Numbered from the stretch's first letter, positions 1-8,597 are shown. The stretch: DNA of 64,000 nucleotides from Bergeyella porcorum (GCF_042427575.1 NZ_JBHMFD010000012.1:1-64000), one strand, 5' to 3'. Translations and numbers: made by a program. Notes: a model not told the origin generated them from the letters alone.

Positions 1-81
1 AAATCTCCAATTTCCCTATTTATTCCTATATTTGACGGGTAAATTTTCGCGTTGGGGGCTTGAATCTACAACATCAACAAA

Positions 82-106
82 AATGGCACCAAATATTGAT
101 GCCATT
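82..106 (-). terminator. Probable terminator of aspS
   Basis: Seven-base-pair inverted repeat AATGGCA / TGCCATT (82-88 and 100-106) with an 11-base loop, lying 30 bases past the aspS stop. Read on the minus strand it is followed by a short T-rich stretch. The remaining bases of 1-135 show no gene. Confidence 0.5.
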
Positions 107-135
107 ATATCTATTTTATTTTTGTCTAAATTATT

Positions 136-1890
136 TTACGCTTCAGTTTTCACTTTCAAAGCAAGTTCATCGAGTTGCTCTTGGGCAATAGGCGCTGGTG
201 CATCTATCATTACATCTCTTCCGCTGTTGTTTTTTGGGAAGGCAATATAATCTCTAATCACCTCGTTGCCATCCAAAATGGCTACCAATCTATCAAACCC
301 GAAAGCGATTCCCGCGTGTGGTGGTGCTCCATATTTAAAAGCATTCATCAGGAATCCAAACTGAGCCTCGGCTTCCTCTTGGCTAAAGCCTAAAAGATTA
401 AACATCTTAGCTTGTAGCTCTTTATTGAAAATCCTTACAGAACCTCCACCAATTTCATTCCCGTTCAATACCAAATCATAAGCGTTGGCTCTGGCTTTTC
501 CAGGTTCGGTTTCTAATAGGGTAATGTCTTCTACCTTTGGTGAAGTAAATGGATGGTGCATTGCGTGGTATCTTCCAGACTCTTCGTCCCATTCTAGTAG
601 TGGGAAATCTACCACCCAAAGCGGTGCAAATTCATCACCTTTTCTCAATCCTAGTTGGTTCCCGAGTTCCATTCTCAAAGCAGAAAGTTGGGTTCTTACT
701 TTTTGTGTATCGCCACTCATTATAAACATCAAATCGCCCGCTTTCGCTCCAAATTTCTCTGCAATGATTTTCAAATCTTCTTCAGAATAAAATTTGTTCA
801 CCGAAGAGGTTAAAACGCCATCTTCTTGGAATTTTACCCAAACCATTCCCGTAGCACCTATCTGTGGGCGTTTTACCCAATCGATAAGCGTGTCAATCTG
901 TTTTCTGGTATAATGGACACAACCTTCTACATTAATACCAACAACCAATTCTGCTTCATCAAATATTTTGAAATCCTTTCCTTTCGTTACATCGTTCAGT
1001 TCCACGAATTTCATTCCGAAACGGATATCTGGCTTGTCGTTTCCATAGGTTTTCATCGCTTCTGCGAAGGTTATTCTTGGGAAAGTTCCAAAATCTTTAC
1101 CCGTAACTTCTTTCAGAAGCGTTGCGGTAAGACCTTCAAAGATATTCAGTACATCTTCCTGCTCCACAAAAGCCATTTCACAATCGATTTGAGTAAACTC
1201 TGGTTGTCTATCGGCACGCAAATCTTCATCGCGGAAGCATTTTACAATTTGGAAATATCTGTCCATTCCACCAATCATCAGCAATTGCTTGAAAGTCTGC
1301 GGCGACTGTGGGAGAGCGTAGAATTGCCCTGCATTCATACGGCTTGGCACCACGAAATCTCTTGCCCCTTCTGGCGTAGATTTGATAAGTACAGGCGTTT
1401 CTACTTCGATAAAGCCTTCACCAGAAAGGTAATTTCTCACCTTCTGAGCCATCTGATGGCGAAAAATCAATTTATCTTTCACAGGATTTCTGCGGATGTC
1501 AAGGTAGCGGTATTTCATTCTAAGCTCTTCTCCACCGTCGGTTTCATCTTCTATGGTGAAGGGTGGGAGTTCGGCTTCGTTGAGAATGGTAAGTTCCTCT
1601 ACCAAAATTTCGATGTCTCCTGTTGGAATTTTCGGGTTTTTAGAGCTTCTTTCGATAACGGCTCCCGATACTTGGATTACAAATTCTCTTCCCAATTGCT
1701 TGGCTTGTTCTAAGACTTCTTTAGGGGTGCGTTCTGCATCGAAAACCAACTGCGTAATGCCGTAGCGGTCTCTTAAATCTACCCAGATAACGAATCCTTT
1801 ATCCCGAATGGTTTGCACCCATCCTGCTAATGTAACTTTTTGATTGATATGGCTAAGCGATAACTCGCCGTTGGTATGTGTTCTGAACAT
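136..1890 (-). CDS. aspS: Aspartyl-tRNA synthetase
   Basis: Charges tRNA-Asp with aspartate in the cytoplasm. The 584-residue protein has the usual order for the bacterial enzyme: an N-terminal OB-fold anticodon-binding part, the class II catalytic core with motif 2 (FRDEDLRADRQPEFTQID), an inserted GAD-like domain and C-terminal motif 3 (GIAFGFDRLVAIL). The reading frame is open to 1932, but the ATG at 1890 (protein starting MFRTHTNGEL) is preferred: it matches the family N-terminus, and a -7 promoter element at 1930-1937 would leave the longer start untranscribed. It is transcribed alone, divergent from nothing close by. Whether it is discriminating or also charges Asn cannot be told from this window. 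Confidence 0.97.
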   Translation of the reverse strand: MFRTHTNGELSLSHINQKVTLAGWVQTIRDKGFVIWVDLRDRYGITQLVFDAERTPKEVLEQAKQLGREFVIQVSGAVIERSSKNPKIPTGDIEILVEELTILNEAELPPFTIEDETDGGEELRMKYRYLDIRRNPVKDKLIFRHQMAQKVRNYLSGEGFIEVETPVLIKSTPEGARDFVVPSRMNAGQFYALPQSPQTFKQLLMIGGMDRYFQIVKCFRDEDLRADRQPEFTQIDCEMAFVEQEDVLNIFEGLTATLLKEVTGKDFGTFPRITFAEAMKTYGNDKPDIRFGMKFVELNDVTKGKDFKIFDEAELVVGINVEGCVHYTRKQIDTLIDWVKRPQIGATGMVWVKFQEDGVLTSSVNKFYSEEDLKIIAEKFGAKAGDLMFIMSGDTQKVRTQLSALRMELGNQLGLRKGDEFAPLWVVDFPLLEWDEESGRYHAMHHPFTSPKVEDITLLETEPGKARANAYDLVLNGNEIGGGSVRIFNKELQAKMFNLLGFSQEEAEAQFGFLMNAFKYGAPPHAGIAFGFDRLVAILDGNEVIRDYIAFPKNNSGRDVMIDAPAPIAQEQLDELALKVKTEA

Positions 1891-1929
1891 TTTTTTGATA
1901 GAAAAAGTTTTGGTTAAAAATTTCAACTG

Positions 1930-1937
1930 CAAAGATA
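1930..1937 (-). promoter_or_regulatory. -7 promoter element of aspS
   Basis: On the minus strand this reads TATCTTTG, a perfect match to the Bacteroidota -7 consensus TAnnTTTG, 40 bases upstream of the aspS ATG. It predicts a leader of about 30 bases. No convincing -33 TTG was found at the normal spacing. Confidence 0.6.
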
Positions 1938-1993
1938 AGTTTTTTGCTCGGAAAATTTTTGTTAATGACTACTTATTCAAAGAGATTTAAACA

Positions 1994-2206
1994 TCATTTA
2001 TCTTCCTCCCGATACTCTAATAGATCACCTGGCTGGCAGTCTAATGCTTTACAGATAGCTTCCAAAGTGCTTAGCTTGATGGCTTTGGCTTTGCCAGTTT
2101 TTAGAATGGAAAGATTCGCTTGGGTAATGCCTATTTTCTCGGCAAGTTCTCGGCTCTGCATCTTGCGTTTGGCAAGCATTACATCGATATTGATAATGAT
2201 AGGCAT
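1994..2206 (-). CDS. XRE/YozG-type helix-turn-helix regulator
   Basis: A 70-residue DNA-binding protein that is almost entirely one HTH domain: MPIIINIDVMLAKRKM at the start, then the helix pair around SRELAEKIGITQANLSILK and a conserved tail LEAICKALDCQPGDLLEY. This is the compact YozG-like XRE form. It is the second gene of a two-gene operon, four bases after the DUF2975 membrane protein. Small regulators of this family are commonly encoded with a DUF2975 partner, so the likely role is control of its own operon. The palindrome at 2776-2796 is the obvious candidate site. The inducing signal is unknown. Confidence 0.85.
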   Translation of the reverse strand: MPIIINIDVMLAKRKMQSRELAEKIGITQANLSILKTGKAKAIKLSTLEAICKALDCQPGDLLEYREEDK

Positions 2207-2210
2207 AATG

Positions 2211-2735
2211 CTAAATTGTGAGTTCGTTTTCTTGTTTCAGTTCCAATGCTTTTTGATACAAAACGCCCATCAGAAAGAGGATAAGCGAAGTAGTGATAAA
2301 GCTATCGTTATCCAATTGTGTATAGAGGAGCAATTCATTCGGAATGTTTTTCTCAATAAAAAAAGCTTCAAACCATTGGGTAGCTCCGATGAGAAACGCC
2401 AAAAAACTCATTGAATAAATCAGCTTGGACACTCCGAAATTAAAGAAGTTATTAGCGTCTAATTGGTTTAAAATCTTGATAGCAATCCAAAATAAACTCA
2501 ATTTACCAAGGGTTTTTAGGAGTTCACAAAGCATCATTCCATTCAACCCAAACGGCGTACTCTTATAGATGGCAGAAACATCCATACTTTCATAAAATTT
2601 TCTAGGTGCTTCCCAATCCAAATTGTGAGAAAGCACAATCCAAGTAATCATTACGAGATTTACCACCACTCCGATTTGTGATAGCCAGAAAACAATTTTC
2701 AATAGTTTAATGGCAAATTTTGTTAAGTTTTTCAT
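2211..2735 (-). CDS. DUF2975 family membrane protein
   Basis: A 174-residue protein with four predicted membrane helices (roughly residues 12-35, 67-87, 100-120 and 150-165), matching the DUF2975 layout. Biochemical function is not known for the family. It precedes and is translationally close to a YozG-like HTH regulator (1994-2206), an arrangement typical of DUF2975 genes, so it may sense a membrane state or small molecule for that regulator, or be its target; this is inference. The start at 2735 follows an AT-rich leader containing a -7 element and a palindromic operator. Confidence 0.8.
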   Translation of the reverse strand: MKNLTKFAIKLLKIVFWLSQIGVVVNLVMITWIVLSHNLDWEAPRKFYESMDVSAIYKSTPFGLNGMMLCELLKTLGKLSLFWIAIKILNQLDANNFFNFGVSKLIYSMSFLAFLIGATQWFEAFFIEKNIPNELLLYTQLDNDSFITTSLILFLMGVLYQKALELKQENELTI

Positions 2736-2762
2736 TGTCTATTTTTTTATTGATTCATATCG

Positions 2763-2796
2763 CAAATATATAATTAATTATCGTAAAACGATAATT
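2763..2796 (-). promoter_or_regulatory. Promoter with palindromic operator of the DUF2975-HTH operon
   Basis: Two elements overlap here on the minus strand. Bases 2763-2770 read TATATTTG, a perfect TAnnTTTG -7 element. Immediately upstream lies a perfect 9-bp inverted repeat, AATTATCGT (2776-2784) and ACGATAATT (2788-2796), separated by AAA. A bound protein would sit between the -7 and -33 regions, so repression is the natural reading. The likely ligand is the YozG-type regulator encoded in the same operon (inference). Confidence 0.7.
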
Positions 2797-2860
2797 ATTT
2801 TAGAAAAAAAATAAATTTTAACATTTGTATTTTTTCGTATTTTTGCAATAAATCATTTTG

Positions 2861-3373
2861 ATGTCATTGAAATACAATTGGTTAATCATTCTATTATTAC
2901 TGTCCCAGACTTTATTCACTCAGACTTATCAGGCTAAGATTATCGGGGTGAAAGATGGCGATACGGTGGAAATCTTATACGAAAATAAAAGCAAAACGGT
3001 AAGGTTGGCTCATATTGATGCTCCAGAAAAGAATCAGCCGTATGGTAAAAAAGCCAAGCAAACGCTATCAGATTTTTGTTTCGGGAAAGAGGTGAAAGTG
3101 GTGATTGCAGGAAAGCCCGACCGCTATGGCCGTTGGATAGCAGAGTTGTTTCACAACAACCAAAACCTGAATAAAGCCTTAGTGAGGCAAGGTTTAGCGT
3201 GGCATTTCACGAAATATTCTAAAAGTGAAAACTATGCTGATTTGGAACGCATTGCCCGAAAAAAGAAACTAGGACTTTGGCAAGATGCCTACCCTATCGC
3301 CCCTTGGGATTGGCGAAAGAGAAAAAAAACCGCATCTCAAAGAAACGCGGTTTTACTATGGGATGTAAAGTGA
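2861..3373 (+). CDS. Secreted thermonuclease-family (SNase-like) nuclease
   Basis: Probable calcium-dependent nuclease that cleaves DNA or RNA outside the cytoplasm. The 170-residue protein starts with a hydrophobic signal segment (about residues 7-20), followed by the staphylococcal nuclease fold: VKDGDTVEI, RLAHIDAPEK with the conserved Asp and Arg, DRYGRWIAEL with catalytic Arg/Glu-type residues, and the conserved QGLAWHF. The ATG at 2861 is chosen over an upstream TTG. A -7 element TATTTTTG lies about 16-23 bases before it. Transcribed alone, divergent from the DUF2975 operon. Confidence 0.88.
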   Translation: MSLKYNWLIILLLLSQTLFTQTYQAKIIGVKDGDTVEILYENKSKTVRLAHIDAPEKNQPYGKKAKQTLSDFCFGKEVKVVIAGKPDRYGRWIAELFHNNQNLNKALVRQGLAWHFTKYSKSENYADLERIARKKKLGLWQDAYPIAPWDWRKRKKTASQRNAVLLWDVK

Positions 3374-3426
3374 GAGTTTTAGAGATTGGATTTTATGTCA
3401 ACCTAAATTATTCTCACCTTTTAAGG

Positions 3427-4065
3427 TTATTTTTTTCCGAAAAAAGAACCGATAAGGTCGCCTATACCACCTTCTTGTTTCTGCTGTCCGCCTCCTAAAA
3501 CTTGTCCTAAAATGTCGCCAATAGGATTGTTAGAAGATTGAGAGCCGCCCAATACAGAGCCTAAAATATCGTTCAAAGGATTAGAATTTTGAGCCTGCGA
3601 CTGAGCACCACCCAAAATATTACCCAATAAATCTCCGATACCTCCAGAGCTGACATTATTCTGCTGTTTTTCTTTGCCAATATAGCCCATCACAACTGGA
3701 GCTAGCATTGCCAAAATAGGAGCGACTTTATCAATAGAAATACCCGTTTGCTGCGAAAGAGAGCTTTCCACTTGGGCTTTTTGTCCACCAAAAATATGAT
3801 CCAAAATAGAGTTACCCTCTTGCTGTCTGCTTTCCAATTGAGAAGGATTACTCAGGATACTACCATCGTGGTCTTTGTCTAATGCGTTGTTGAGGGCCTC
3901 TGCCTCTTTAGAATCTTGAGATTTTTTTCTAAGGTAAGAGATGATAAGCGGTGTAGCCACTGCCAAAAGGGCAATCACTTGGTTTTTCTGAATACCAAAT
4001 TTATTCTCGGCTTGTGTAGCAACAGCATTTCCTGTGTTGCCTGTAAGAAGGTCTAATAGACTCAT
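3427..4065 (-). CDS. DUF937 domain protein
   Basis: A 212-residue protein of the DUF937 family, whose function is unknown. Visible features are an N-terminal helical part beginning MSLLDLLTGNTGNAVATQ, an aspartate-rich loop DKDHDGSIL near residue 84 resembling an EF-hand calcium loop (common in this family), and a Gly/Gln/Ser-rich C-terminal half with repeated GDLLGNILGG / NDILGSVLGG / GDILGQVLGG segments. No signal peptide is evident. It converges on the nuclease gene upstream in the window; the stop codons are 53 bases apart. Confidence 0.8.
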   Translation of the reverse strand: MSLLDLLTGNTGNAVATQAENKFGIQKNQVIALLAVATPLIISYLRKKSQDSKEAEALNNALDKDHDGSILSNPSQLESRQQEGNSILDHIFGGQKAQVESSLSQQTGISIDKVAPILAMLAPVVMGYIGKEKQQNNVSSGGIGDLLGNILGGAQSQAQNSNPLNDILGSVLGGSQSSNNPIGDILGQVLGGGQQKQEGGIGDLIGSFFGKK

Positions 4066-4248
4066 TGTAATGTTTTTTTAATTGTGCTTTGGAATACATC
4101 AAAAAATGTTCCGAAATGAAAATTGATACAAAAATCCATTCTGTTCTATATAACTCTCTACAAACTATCCGTGGCTATTACTTTTCTCTTTGAAACACAT
4201 TACTCAAAACCATTTTGAATGTTCTCATATTTTTTTTATTTTTATCCA

Positions 4249-4734
4249 ATGAAAAAATCACTTGTTATATTATCCGTATTATTTGGAATTTTCTCTTGTA
4301 CTAAAGACGGAAACCAGACGACTAATGGGGGCGATGCTGCTTCACAAGATATTGCCATTATGGATTCTACCAATGCTGCTCCAGAAATATCCGCTCCCAA
4401 TGCAGGAAAAAATATTAAACCCCTAGCAGAAACAGCTGGTAAAAACAAAATCATTTTTAAAAACAACCAGCTGATTATCCTTTCCTTTGATACCCAATCC
4501 CAAACGGGAAGCATAGAGATAGACAATATCCCTTATACCCTAGATAAGCTTATTTTCTCGGAAAACAACTATGAAATTAGCGGAAAAAATATTAAAATCA
4601 TTGCTGAAGATGGCAACTTTGAGGAGCCCAACTCCGATTGCTTAACGGGCACGTTCCCATCGGTTACCATCACTACCCATAAAGGACAAATCCACCTAAG
4701 CAATATTTCCGTTCAAGATTGTTCCTCGCTCTAA
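4249..4734 (+). CDS. Predicted lipoprotein, function unknown
   Basis: A 161-residue protein with a clear lipoprotein signal: positively charged MKKS, a hydrophobic stretch and the lipobox IFSC with Cys at position 17. The next 45 residues are rich in Ala, Asp, Asn and Thr, a flexible tether, followed by a folded part with two cysteines (around DCLTG and QDCSSL). The frame is open from 4219, but the ATG at 4249 gives the proper signal peptide. I do not recognise the family. It lies 15 bases before the acyltransferase-like gene and may be cotranscribed with it. Confidence 0.7.
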   Translation: MKKSLVILSVLFGIFSCTKDGNQTTNGGDAASQDIAIMDSTNAAPEISAPNAGKNIKPLAETAGKNKIIFKNNQLIILSFDTQSQTGSIEIDNIPYTLDKLIFSENNYEISGKNIKIIAEDGNFEEPNSDCLTGTFPSVTITTHKGQIHLSNISVQDCSSL

Positions 4735-4749
4735 AATTTCATTTCGAGA

Positions 4750-5898
4750 ATGAATGCCATCAAAGTATCTTCTAGCGTGCACCGAAAGGAGTTTTTAGAT
4801 TTCCCTGCTCGGCTTTATCATAATGACCCGAATTATATCCGCCCTCTGAATAAGGATATAGAAGCGGTGTTTGACGAAAATAAAAATAAACTGTTTCAAT
4901 CTGGACAATGCGAAAGGTTTCTATTCCAAAAAAATGGGCAAACCGTAGGAAAAGTAGCTGTTTTCATCAATCCGAAATATCAAAATGAAATTCCCACAGG
5001 AGGCATTGGCTTTTTTGATTGCGTCAATGACCAAGAGGTGGCCAATTTCATTTTTGATTTTTGTAAACATTGGCTTCAAGAAAGGGGAATGGAAGCAATG
5101 GACGGGTCTATCAATTTTGGGGAGAGGGATAAGTTCTGGGGCGTATTGATAGAAGGTTTTGATGAGCCACTCTATGGGATGAATTATAATTTCCCTTACT
5201 ACAAAGAGTTGTTTGAAAACTATGGCTTTCAGACTTATTACCACCAGCTTTGCTACTCTCGTTCTGTGCATTCTGATGTTTCCAGAGTCTTTACTTTAAT
5301 GCACAAAAAGCACGCTCAGAATCCCTCCATCTATGCCCTACCAATGAAGAAAAATCAGCTGGAAAAGTTTGCAAAGGATTTTACAGAAATCTACAACAAG
5401 GCGTGGGCAAGCCACGAAGGAGGCAAGCAGCTAGAGTACCCAAAAACACTAAAAATGTTCCGAACAATGAAACCCGTGCTTGATGAGCATATTTCTTGGT
5501 TTGTGTACGAAAAAGAGAAACCTATTGCTTTTTGGATTAACCTTCCCGACCTTAACCAATGGTTTAAACCCCTTAAAGGAAAATTTGGACTATGGGAAAA
5601 ACTAAAATTCCTTTGGCTAAAACAGTTTAAAAAGAACACCAAAATGGTAGGGCTGGTTTTCGGCATCGTTCCAGAGTGGCAACGCACGGGGATAGATGGC
5701 TATATGATATGGGAAGGCACCCAGCACATTAGGAAGCACACCCATTTTGAAGTTACAGAACTACAATGGATAGGCGATTTTAATCCCAAAATGATGAAAA
5801 TAGCCGAAAACCTAGAAACCACCATCACCCGAAAACTTACAACCTATCGGTATCTATTTGATAGAAATCAACCTTTTAAAAGGCATAAGACACTTTAA
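4750..5898 (+). CDS. GNAT-like (acyl-CoA N-acyltransferase fold) protein
   Basis: A 382-residue cytoplasmic protein, probably with a GNAT-type fold. The first half holds the sequence GSINFGERDKFWGVLIEGF and the second half has a motif reminiscent of the acetyl-CoA loop, GIVPEWQRTGIDGYMIWEG, near residues 300-318. Homologues occur widely in Bacteroidota with no proven substrate. The usual Q/RxxGxG/A loop is only loosely matched (QRTGIDGYM), so activity is uncertain. It follows a lipoprotein gene at 15 bases and is followed by a repeat-containing intergenic region. Confidence 0.6.
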   Translation: MNAIKVSSSVHRKEFLDFPARLYHNDPNYIRPLNKDIEAVFDENKNKLFQSGQCERFLFQKNGQTVGKVAVFINPKYQNEIPTGGIGFFDCVNDQEVANFIFDFCKHWLQERGMEAMDGSINFGERDKFWGVLIEGFDEPLYGMNYNFPYYKELFENYGFQTYYHQLCYSRSVHSDVSRVFTLMHKKHAQNPSIYALPMKKNQLEKFAKDFTEIYNKAWASHEGGKQLEYPKTLKMFRTMKPVLDEHISWFVYEKEKPIAFWINLPDLNQWFKPLKGKFGLWEKLKFLWLKQFKKNTKMVGLVFGIVPEWQRTGIDGYMIWEGTQHIRKHTHFEVTELQWIGDFNPKMMKIAENLETTITRKLTTYRYLFDRNQPFKRHKTL

Positions 5899-5921
5899 TT
5901 TCACCGCTTAAAACTGTGAAT

Positions 5922-6003
5922 TGGTTGACGGTTGTCGGTTGAGGGTTAAATTATTAGAAAATTAAGAAGCTAGAAGGTTAGAGGGGTTAGAAGTTAGAGT
6001 CTT
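5922..6003. repeat. Intergenic TTAGAAGTTAGAGG-type repeat
   Basis: Non-coding stretch made of short degenerate direct repeats (ggttgacggttgtcggttg, then gaaggttagaggggttagaa). The same wording recurs around 14990-15060 and 15890-16030, so this is one member of a dispersed family confined to intergenic DNA in this window. Confidence 0.6.
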
Positions 6004-6057
6004 TCCTTTTTCTTCAATTCTAAATTCCACCTAAATTCCATTAGTAAGTGCAATTTT

Positions 6058-6083
6058 TTTGGATTGGTTTTAAAATATTTTTG
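6058..6083 (+). promoter_or_regulatory. Promoter of the probable small RNA
   Basis: TTTG at 6058-6061 and a perfect -7 element TATTTTTG at 6076-6083, with 14 bases between them. The predicted transcription start is near 6090. Confidence 0.55.
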
Positions 6084-6090
6084 TACACTT

Positions 6091-6170
6091 GCATTACAGA
6101 GGGACAGGGTAATTCCTCCCACTGTGCCGAAAAAGAGGTCGTAACAAAGGCTTCTTTTTCATTTTTTTTT
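6091..6170 (+). ncRNA. Probable small RNA with two hairpins
   Basis: About 80 bases with no reading frame. A first hairpin is formed by GG-g-ACAG (6101-6107) and CTGT-g-CC (6122-6128). A second, GAAAAAGAGG (6129-6138) with CTTCTTTTTC (6151-6160), is ten base pairs long including one G-U pair and runs straight into nine T residues, as in an intrinsic terminator. A good promoter sits just upstream and the next gene has its own -7 element (TAAATTTG, 6321-6328), so this reads as an independent transcript rather than a leader. I cannot assign a family; comparison with the Flavo-1 motif and other Bacteroidota RNAs would be the first check. Confidence 0.55.
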
Positions 6171-6353
6171 CTAGTATTAGTAATAATGTGTTTTTTTTGA
6201 ATCTATAACCGATCTGTCCATTGTATTTTTATCACTTTCTTTATTTTTATAGAAATGGGAAGAAGATAAAAACGAAAAATATAATTTGATTTTGGATTTA
6301 AAACAGATATATTTTTTTCCTAAATTTGCCGAATTGACTTTTCGATTGATATA

Positions 6354-6992
6354 ATGAAACACATTGACAATATAGCCCAATTATTCAGCAAAAATTTTGT
6401 TGCCCACCCGCTTATCGATTCCTTCGATGTAGGGAAACTTTATTTACCTACAGGGAAACTGGTAGCGTGCGATCCTTTGATTACCAATGATAAAGACGCT
6501 TTTATAGAAACTTTTCCTCAAGGTGAGTTTTCAGTTTTTGTGCATAAGGAGAAGGAGAGTAATTGTGTGGCGTATGTGGAAGTTGTATTCGGGGAAAATG
6601 AAGTGAAAACTTGGAAAATGGCAACTTGCGAAGGGCAAAATGTAGAGGAGTTAGAAGGAGAGGAAATTTTTGGATATCCTGTGCAGAGCGGTATGGCAAG
6701 TTTTATGGATAGTGCTACGCAAGAGGAGCTTAATCATCTGGAGCAAAAATTGTTTAAGATGAAAGGTGTAGATTTTATGGGGATTTATGAAGAGTTTTTT
6801 CACGAGCATTTTTTCGATGAAAATGGAGCGATAGACCAATATGCCTTTCTGAAGCCAAGTGATGAGAATGCGGGTAATATTTTTGCTTTTGAAGCAGGCT
6901 ATGGTGAGGGGTTTTATGCTAGTTATATCGGTTATGATGCGGAAGGAAAACCAATAAAAATCATAACGGAGTTTATAGAAATTTTAAGTTAA
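6354..6992 (+). CDS. DUF4241 domain protein
   Basis: A 212-residue soluble protein with the DUF4241 signature: LYLPTGKLVACDPL near residues 29-42, the FPQGEFSVFVH block, WKMATC, and a C-terminal GYGEGFYASYIGYDAEGKP. The family is uncharacterised and is often seen among proteins linked to toxin-immunity loci, but nothing here shows such a role. A perfect -7 element TAAATTTG at 6321-6328 precedes the ATG by 25 bases. It is followed after 24 bases by the ribokinase gene and may be the first gene of that operon. Confidence 0.75.
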   Translation: MKHIDNIAQLFSKNFVAHPLIDSFDVGKLYLPTGKLVACDPLITNDKDAFIETFPQGEFSVFVHKEKESNCVAYVEVVFGENEVKTWKMATCEGQNVEELEGEEIFGYPVQSGMASFMDSATQEELNHLEQKLFKMKGVDFMGIYEEFFHEHFFDENGAIDQYAFLKPSDENAGNIFAFEAGYGEGFYASYIGYDAEGKPIKIITEFIEILS

Positions 6993-7016
6993 AACAATCT
7001 TTTTTATATCAATAAA

Positions 7017-7910
7017 ATGAAATTTAGTTCGGAACAACCCAAGATTATAGTAGTAGGAAGCTCGTCGATAGATTTGGTTCTGAATACAGAAAAATTTCCA
7101 ATGCCCAATGAAACCGTATTAGCGTTAAAGTCTGAAAGTTTTTTTGGAGGTAAGGGAGCTAATCAGGCTGTAGGTACGGCACGCTTGGGTGCAAGTGTCT
7201 ATTTTATAGGATGCGTGGGGATGGACCCTCACGGGCAGCAAGTGATGAGAAACTTGGTGAACGAAGGCGTTAATGTAGGCTATGTGGTAGAAGCGGAGGA
7301 AGCTGTTACAGGGACGGCTTATGTTACAGCTTCGGAGGGGAAAAATGCCATCATTGTAGTACCAGCAGCCAACTATGAACTGAAACCGAAACATATAGAT
7401 GAAGTAGAAAAATACATTGCCAAATCAGATATGGTGCTTCTTCAGCTGGAAGTGCCTATGGCGGTGGTGGAGCATACGGTTAGATTGGCAAAAAAATACG
7501 GCACGCCCGTGGGGATTTATGCTGCACCAGCACAGCAACTGTCTCAGGAAGTGATAGAGTATGCTACCTTCATTGTAGCAAAATACAGCGAAATTCATAA
7601 AATTTTCGGCAATGAATATTCTGGAGAGGAACTGATGCGGAGATATGTCAACAAACTTTTTGTGAGGGATGAAGCCAACTCCACTACCTTCTACAATGGT
7701 GAGGAGATGAGGTATTTCCGAAATGAGGAAGTGGATATCCTTCATAAAATGGGGATGGGAGATGCTTTTACTTCTGGTTTTGCGGTGGCATATTGTCATC
7801 AAAATAACATAGAAGATTGTGTGAAATTTGGTAATGATGTTTCCCTAAAAGTGGCAGCGGTGCGAAGCTCGCAGAGAGGATTGCCATACAAAGCAGATTA
7901 CGAAGCATAG
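7017..7910 (+). CDS. rbsK: Ribokinase (PfkB family carbohydrate kinase)
   Basis: Predicted to phosphorylate ribose at O5 using ATP. The 297-residue protein matches the PfkB family: N-terminal VVGSSSIDLVL, the substrate-binding GGKGANQAVGTARLG around residues 43-57, and the second signature with the catalytic aspartate in GMGDAFTSGFAVAY. The usual GAGD is GMGD here, which keeps the Asp. There is no ribose transporter or deoxyribose gene beside it, so the in vivo sugar could be another pentose or a nucleoside-derived sugar. Followed at 18 bases by an HD phosphohydrolase. Confidence 0.82.
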   Translation: MKFSSEQPKIIVVGSSSIDLVLNTEKFPMPNETVLALKSESFFGGKGANQAVGTARLGASVYFIGCVGMDPHGQQVMRNLVNEGVNVGYVVEAEEAVTGTAYVTASEGKNAIIVVPAANYELKPKHIDEVEKYIAKSDMVLLQLEVPMAVVEHTVRLAKKYGTPVGIYAAPAQQLSQEVIEYATFIVAKYSEIHKIFGNEYSGEELMRRYVNKLFVRDEANSTTFYNGEEMRYFRNEEVDILHKMGMGDAFTSGFAVAYCHQNNIEDCVKFGNDVSLKVAAVRSSQRGLPYKADYEA

Positions 7911-7928
7911 ACTGAAATCCTCAAGAGA

Positions 7929-8573
7929 ATGTCACTTATAGAAGCTACCATTAGGTTTGTAAAGGAAAGATTGAAAGGGATAGAATCTGGGCACGATTGG
8001 TTTCATACTGAGCGTGTTTGGAAATTATCTAAGCTCATTGCTGCTACAGAAGAATGCAACCTCACTGTGGTAGAATTATCGGCATTACTGCACGATGTGG
8101 CAGATGCAAAATTTCACAATGGTGATGAAAATTTGGCATTGGTAGTGGCTCGGAATTTTTTGGAAAAGCAAAATATAGAGAAGGGCTTGGTAGAGCAAGT
8201 CCTTTTTATTATTCAGAAAATGTCCTTTAAGAATAGAGGCGAGGCTCCTGAGGTGTTACCCATAGAGTTGAAAATAGTACAAGATGCAGATCGCTTAGAT
8301 GCGATGGGGGCTATTGGGATTGCCAGAACTTTTAACTTTGGAGGATATAAAAATAATCTGATGTATCACCCCGATATTCAGCCGAATGTAGCGATGACCA
8401 AAGAGGAGTATAAGCAATATAATGGCACTACCATCAATCATTTTTATGAAAAACTACTGCTGCTGAAAGATTTGATGAATACCCAAAAGGGAAAGGAATT
8501 GGCAGAGAGGCGGCATCATTTGATGGAAGCGTTTTTAGAAGAATTTTACCGTGAGTGGAATGTGGAAGTTTAG
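7929..8573 (+). CDS. HD domain phosphohydrolase
   Basis: A 214-residue metal-dependent phosphohydrolase of the HD superfamily (YedJ/YpgQ-like). The metal ligands are visible as H in HDWFHTERV near residue 22, the HD pair in ALLHDVADAKF near residue 55, and the distal Asp in IVQDADRLDAMGAIG. Family members hydrolyse nucleoside phosphates or related compounds; the substrate here cannot be assigned. Placement directly after a ribokinase suggests nucleotide or pentose salvage (inference). Confidence 0.82.
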   Translation: MSLIEATIRFVKERLKGIESGHDWFHTERVWKLSKLIAATEECNLTVVELSALLHDVADAKFHNGDENLALVVARNFLEKQNIEKGLVEQVLFIIQKMSFKNRGEAPEVLPIELKIVQDADRLDAMGAIGIARTFNFGGYKNNLMYHPDIQPNVAMTKEEYKQYNGTTINHFYEKLLLLKDLMNTQKGKELAERRHHLMEAFLEEFYREWNVEV

Positions 8574-8597
8574 TGTAAATTGTTATTTTTGTAAGCG

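Noticed and set aside
826..1713. A 295-codon plus-strand frame.
   Set aside because: It is entirely antisense to aspS, has no recognisable domain, and its sequence follows from the codons of the synthetase.
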